The translations under genes and the position numbers were made by a program. From contig CAMOHY010000075.1 in NCBI GenBank assembly GCA_946615495.1, forward strand, positions 1-9,031: a stretch of 9,031 nt of DNA. The letters run 5' to 3'. Source of the stretch: an uncultured Clostridia bacterium. Lineage in GTDB: Bacteria > Bacillota > Clostridia > Christensenellales > Aristaeellaceae. The notes below the pieces were generated by a model that had not been told where the DNA came from, made no database searches, and saw only the letters and a program-made list of their open reading frames with translations. Position 1 is the stretch's first letter. Every line of letters starts with the position of its first letter. Shown here piece after piece: positions 6,250-9,031 of the stretch.

Positions 6250-7242
6250 ATGAGCGTGATGCGGGAAAGGCAATTGGAGGCCTGTCAGGACAGGCTGTAC
6301 CGCTGCCCCGCAGCCGGTATTTTTGATGAACTGTGCGAGGACGAATTCCGGGAAATTTTTTCTTTTTCTTTTTATGCTCAGGAAATGCGCGCTCGTATTC
6401 CAAACCAAGCGGAACTGCGAAACGTGGTTTTGTCCCGCGTAGCCCAGGAGGCGTGCTATTTGTCTCCTATGGAGGATAATTTGGTCAAGCGCATGCTCAT
6501 GGGCGGCGGCGAAGCGTATTTGGATGATTGGAACGAGATCAGCGCGGCGGAAGCGCTCATATCCCGGCTGTGGTGCACGCTGCAGATTGTGGATGAGGAA
6601 AGCGCCCGGCTGTGCCTGGCCAATGAGCTGTTAGTTCCCGTTTCCCAAGCCATGCTGGGCGGCGATTACTTCCGCATCCGGGAGCAATTGTTTACTTTTG
6701 ACGCCACCCTTCACAGCCTGCTTTATTTATCCGGTTTCCTGCACGCTTCCGTGCCGATGACCCAGTTTCCCCTTCACGCCGAAAAGACGGAGAATGAAAA
6801 TACGCGTTTGTTTATCGCCCGCTATCTCCGCGCTGCCTTTGATTATACCGAAACGCCGGAGGGGGAAATTCTGCTGCTTCATCCCGGCCTGGCGGACCCG
6901 GAGCATCTGCTTTCCACCCTGGCCAAGCTGCCCGCCGCGGAGGTGCAGCTGACCCGCGAAATGATGCTGGGCGGCTTCAATGGCATTTTGGCGGAGGAAG
7001 TGGCTTCCAGCGAAGCCATGCGGGGAGAATTGGAGGGCGCTGTCCGTCCGGAATACGACCAGGAGGAAACGCTGGAGGATTTGCGCATGATGGCCAAGCA
7101 GGGCGCCAGCCTGTCCGAAATGCGGGAGGTGCTGGAATCCATGCTGTGCGTGCTGCCCACGCCGCGCATGCTCAGCGCCCTGTCCCAGCTGCATTTGCAA
7201 ACCGTGCGCTGGATCGGCATGCCTCCCGCGGTATTAAACTGA
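6250..7242 (+). CDS. Unrecognised 330-residue protein upstream of a pseudouridine synthase
   Basis: I do not recognise this protein. It is a soluble-looking, Leu/Glu/Ala-rich sequence that is probably mostly helical. I see no signal peptide, no membrane segment, no nucleotide-binding loop and no paired-cysteine metal motif. Two Met-Leu-x-Gly-Gly patches (MLMGGGEAY near residue 80, MMLGGFNG near 239) and an acidic stretch (about 262-278, with EYDQEETLEDLRMM) are its most distinctive features. Codon use matches its neighbours, and the frame runs without interruption to a stop that overlaps the next gene's ATG, so it is a real gene. The start is uncertain: ATG 6250 has no good ribosome binding site, the frame is open upstream to a TTG at 6175, and other candidates are TTG 6202 (an AAAGGGG run ends 11 bases before it), GTG 6226 and ATG 6259. 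It is driven by the consensus promoter at 6133-6160. Its coupling to the pseudouridine synthase suggests a role connected with RNA or translation, but that is only guilt by association. Confidence 0.8.
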   Translation: MSVMRERQLEACQDRLYRCPAAGIFDELCEDEFREIFSFSFYAQEMRARIPNQAELRNVVLSRVAQEACYLSPMEDNLVKRMLMGGGEAYLDDWNEISAAEALISRLWCTLQIVDEESARLCLANELLVPVSQAMLGGDYFRIREQLFTFDATLHSLLYLSGFLHASVPMTQFPLHAEKTENENTRLFIARYLRAAFDYTETPEGEILLLHPGLADPEHLLSTLAKLPAAEVQLTREMMLGGFNGILAEEVASSEAMRGELEGAVRPEYDQEETLEDLRMMAKQGASLSEMREVLESMLCVLPTPRMLSALSQLHLQTVRWIGMPPAVLN

Positions 7243-8114
7243 TGGAAAAATATGAAGCGCTGATTCCTCCCTGCGCGGAGGGGATGACCCTGGGCCGGTA
7301 TGTGCAGCAGGCCATGCCGCTTTTGCCCGCCCATGTGGTGCGGGACGCTTTTGAAAAGCGGGATGTGAAAATGGATGGCCGGCGCGCGGGCAAGGACGTC
7401 CTGGCCGTACCGGGCGCCAGGGTAAATTTGTTCACTTCGTACTTGGTGGATATTCCCGTGGTATATGAGGATGAACATATCCTGCTGCTCAATAAACCCG
7501 CGGGCATTAATTGCGACGCGGATGTGTGGGGCGGAATGACGGTGCTTTCCCTGATGGAAAAGCGGTCCGGCGGCGCGTACACCCCCCGGCTTTGCCACCG
7601 GCTGGATCATCCCACCTCCGGCCTGCTTCTTTTATGCAAGGACGATGAAAGCGAAAGCATCCTTTTTCAGCTGTTCAGGGACCACCAGCTCACCAAAATA
7701 TATCAATGCCTGGTGCGGGGCGAAATGCGGCCCAAGGCCGATACGAAAACCGCTTTTCTGGTAAAGGACGCCCAGCGCGCCCAGGTGCGCGTCGTTACCC
7801 ACGAAACGCCGGGCGCCGTGCCCATCGCGACCCAGTATGAAACCTTGGATTTTGACGGCACGCTGTCCCTTCTGCGGGTGACGCTGCTGACCGGGCGCAC
7901 GCACCAGATTCGCGCTCATATGAGCTTTCTGTCTCATCCCATATTGGGCGATGATAAATACGGGGACCGGGAATTGAACCGCCGGCTGCGGCCCGGCGGG
8001 TTGAAGCTTTGCGCTACGGAGCTCACCTTGTTCCCCAGCGGCCTATTGTCGTATTTGAACGGACGGCATTTTTCCATTGACCCGCCCTTTCGTATCACAA
8101 AAGAACAGGAATGA
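7242..8114 (+). CDS. RluA-family pseudouridine synthase with S4 domain
   Basis: Converts specific uridines of rRNA or tRNA to pseudouridine. The 290-residue protein has an N-terminal S4-type RNA-binding region (about 15-60) followed by the RluA catalytic domain. That domain opens with VYEDEHILLLNKPAG, has the active-site motif HRLDHPTSG with catalytic Asp at residue 122, and carries GRTHQIRAH (218-226) followed by HPILGDDKYG. These identify the RluA/RluC/RluD group; which uridine it modifies cannot be told from sequence, and clostridia usually carry several paralogues. The start ATG at 7242 overlaps the previous stop as TGATG and has no ribosome binding site of its own, so its translation probably depends on the upstream gene. 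An open frame back to 7146 lies within the upstream gene and is rejected. Length and motifs are complete. Confidence 0.93.
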   Translation: MEKYEALIPPCAEGMTLGRYVQQAMPLLPAHVVRDAFEKRDVKMDGRRAGKDVLAVPGARVNLFTSYLVDIPVVYEDEHILLLNKPAGINCDADVWGGMTVLSLMEKRSGGAYTPRLCHRLDHPTSGLLLLCKDDESESILFQLFRDHQLTKIYQCLVRGEMRPKADTKTAFLVKDAQRAQVRVVTHETPGAVPIATQYETLDFDGTLSLLRVTLLTGRTHQIRAHMSFLSHPILGDDKYGDRELNRRLRPGGLKLCATELTLFPSGLLSYLNGRHFSIDPPFRITKEQE

Positions 8115-8129
8115 GCGGTTTGCTCATTC
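8109..8129 (+). repeat. Perfect 8-bp hairpin over the pseudouridine synthase stop codon
   Basis: GAATGAGC (8109-8116) and GCTCATTC (8122-8129) are perfect inverted copies around a five-base GGTTT loop. The left arm contains the stop codon (8112-8114), and the right arm ends one base before the HAD gene's AAAGGAG. No T-run follows, so it is not a terminator. It could affect translation of the next gene or mRNA cleavage, which is inference. Confidence 0.6.
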
Positions 8130-8130
8130 A

Positions 8131-8137
8131 AAAGGAG
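8131..8137 (+). promoter_or_regulatory. Ribosome binding site of the HAD phosphatase gene
   Basis: AAAGGAG lies nine bases before the ATG at 8147 and supports that start. Confidence 0.85.
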
Positions 8138-8146
8138 CATTGATTC

Positions 8147-8962
8147 ATGACCCAGCTTCCCGTTCGCCTGATTGCCACGGATATCGACGGCACGCTGCTG
8201 AACCGCCAGGGCGTTATTTCGGAAAGAAACCTGCGGGCCATTCATGCAGCGCGTGAACGGGGCATCCTGGTGGCTATCGCTTCGGGCCGCTTTCCGGAAA
8301 ATGTGTTTGTGCTGCTGGAAAGGTATGGCCTGCGTCTGCCCATCATCGGCGAAAACGGGGCCAGAGTGACGGATGAGGCCCTGCGTTTGCTGTCGGAAAG
8401 GGTCATGGCCCCAAAGGCCGCGGAGGAAACGCTGGAAACGCTGATATCGCTGGGCTCCGATTACTTTATTTTCGGCGACCGGGCCATCTGCACCAGCACC
8501 GATGGGATGGTGCACCATTCGGAGCTTTCCCAGGGGGAGAGAATGAAGGAACTGGGCTTCCGCTATTATCACGGGCCCAAGGAAGCGCGGGAATTGATTC
8601 AAGGTTCCGTACACAAATTTTTCGTATGCGATAATAAGCCCCTTGCGCAAGTCCGCCAAGCGCTCCAGCGTATTCCCGGAATTGACCTGACCCAGTCCAG
8701 CGCCCGGAATATCGAAATTATGCCGTCCGGCGTGGATAAGGGCCGGGGCGTGGCGGACCTTGCCAACGCTTTGGGCATTCCGATGGAGCAGGTAATGACC
8801 TTGGGCGACGAAAGCAATGATATTCCCATGCTCCGTGCGGCAGGCTATGGCGTAGCCATGGGAAACGGCAGCGAGGAAGCCAAGCGCGCGGCCCGGTTTG
8901 TGACGGATACCAATGCGAACGACGGCTTCGCTAAGGCCATCGAAAAATACGCGCTCATATAA
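8147..8962 (+). CDS. Cof-type HAD-IIB family phosphatase
   Basis: A cytosolic Mg2+-dependent hydrolase of the haloacid dehalogenase superfamily, Cof subfamily, which typically removes phosphate from sugar phosphates, nucleotides or cofactors such as FMN and PLP. All four HAD motifs are present in its 271 residues: motif I DIDGT with nucleophile D12 and acid/base D14, motif II VAIASGR with S46, motif III K198 in VDKGRG, and motif IV GDESND with D221 and D225. The stretch between motifs II and III (roughly 80-195) is the C2-type cap that sets substrate choice, so the substrate cannot be named. The closing ANDGFAKAIEKY segment is typical of the group. It follows the pseudouridine synthase by 32 bases, has its own good ribosome binding site and no separate promoter that I can see, and so is probably the third gene of that operon. 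It appears intact. Confidence 0.94.
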   Translation: MTQLPVRLIATDIDGTLLNRQGVISERNLRAIHAARERGILVAIASGRFPENVFVLLERYGLRLPIIGENGARVTDEALRLLSERVMAPKAAEETLETLISLGSDYFIFGDRAICTSTDGMVHHSELSQGERMKELGFRYYHGPKEARELIQGSVHKFFVCDNKPLAQVRQALQRIPGIDLTQSSARNIEIMPSGVDKGRGVADLANALGIPMEQVMTLGDESNDIPMLRAAGYGVAMGNGSEEAKRAARFVTDTNANDGFAKAIEKYALI

Positions 8963-9031
8963 ATCATTCAAAGGAAAAAGGCGCTGTCACACATTCTGTA
9001 AAAATCGCACAAACGCAGCATTGGTTGACCC
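8963..9031 (+). other. Non-coding right edge, nothing firm
   Basis: I see no hairpin terminator, tRNA or start codon with a ribosome binding site in these last 69 bases. A TTGACC at 9025-9030 resembles a -35 element, but the matching -10 would lie outside the window. Confidence 0.4.

Noticed and set aside
7934..8971. 345-residue minus-strand open frame over the HAD gene
   Set aside because: The + strand carries an intact Cof phosphatase with all four HAD motifs and a good ribosome binding site, so the antisense frame is a by-product.
8124..8976. Similar TCATTCAAAAGGA / TCATTCAAAGGA strings before and after the HAD gene
   Set aside because: The shared part is about a dozen bases dominated by a ribosome binding site-like AAAGGA, which is too short to call a repeat or attachment site.
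9025..9030. TTGACC as a -35 element at the right edge
   Set aside because: A five-of-six match alone is weak, and the required -10 lies outside the window.

Overview
The window looks like chromosomal housekeeping DNA from a fairly GC-rich member of the Clostridia (Firmicutes). The evidence is the yerC-pcrA-ligA gene order, a PcrA-type helicase with a C-terminal Tudor-like domain, sigma-A style promoters, GGAGG-type ribosome binding sites and a clostridial-type SH3/peptidoglycan-binding wall protein. I cannot assign a genus. All seven recognised genes are on the + strand. The large minus-strand open frames are shadows produced by codon bias.

Layout. (1) From the left edge to 1259 lies the 3' part of a secreted cell-wall protein, closed by a strong intrinsic terminator. 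(2) Positions 1260-1488 hold that terminator, an extended -10 promoter and a terminator-like leader hairpin. (3) From 1489 to 6109 is a genome-maintenance cluster: a TrpR-like DNA-binding protein (YerC family) overlapping pcrA, then a hairpin-containing gap of about 80 bases, then NAD-dependent DNA ligase ligA. (4) At 6133-6160 there is a consensus TTGACA/TATAAT promoter. It probably drives an unrecognised 330-residue protein, an RluA-family pseudouridine synthase whose start overlaps it, and a Cof-type HAD phosphatase that follows after 32 bases. (5) The last 69 bases hold no gene that I can support.

How the genes fit together. PcrA unwinds DNA in repair and at RNA polymerase-DNA conflicts, and LigA seals the resulting nicks, so their linkage is functional. 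The same neighbourhood (yerC, pcrB, pcrA, ligA) is known in Bacillus subtilis; here pcrB is missing and yerC abuts pcrA directly. The downstream cluster combines rRNA/tRNA modification with small-molecule dephosphorylation and has no obvious shared pathway.

I found no mobile element, CRISPR array, RNA gene or defence system. The points most worth following are the H/C-rich C-terminal domain of the wall protein, the possible attenuator ahead of yerC-pcrA, the divergent LigA active-site motifs, and the unrecognised protein tied to the pseudouridine synthase.
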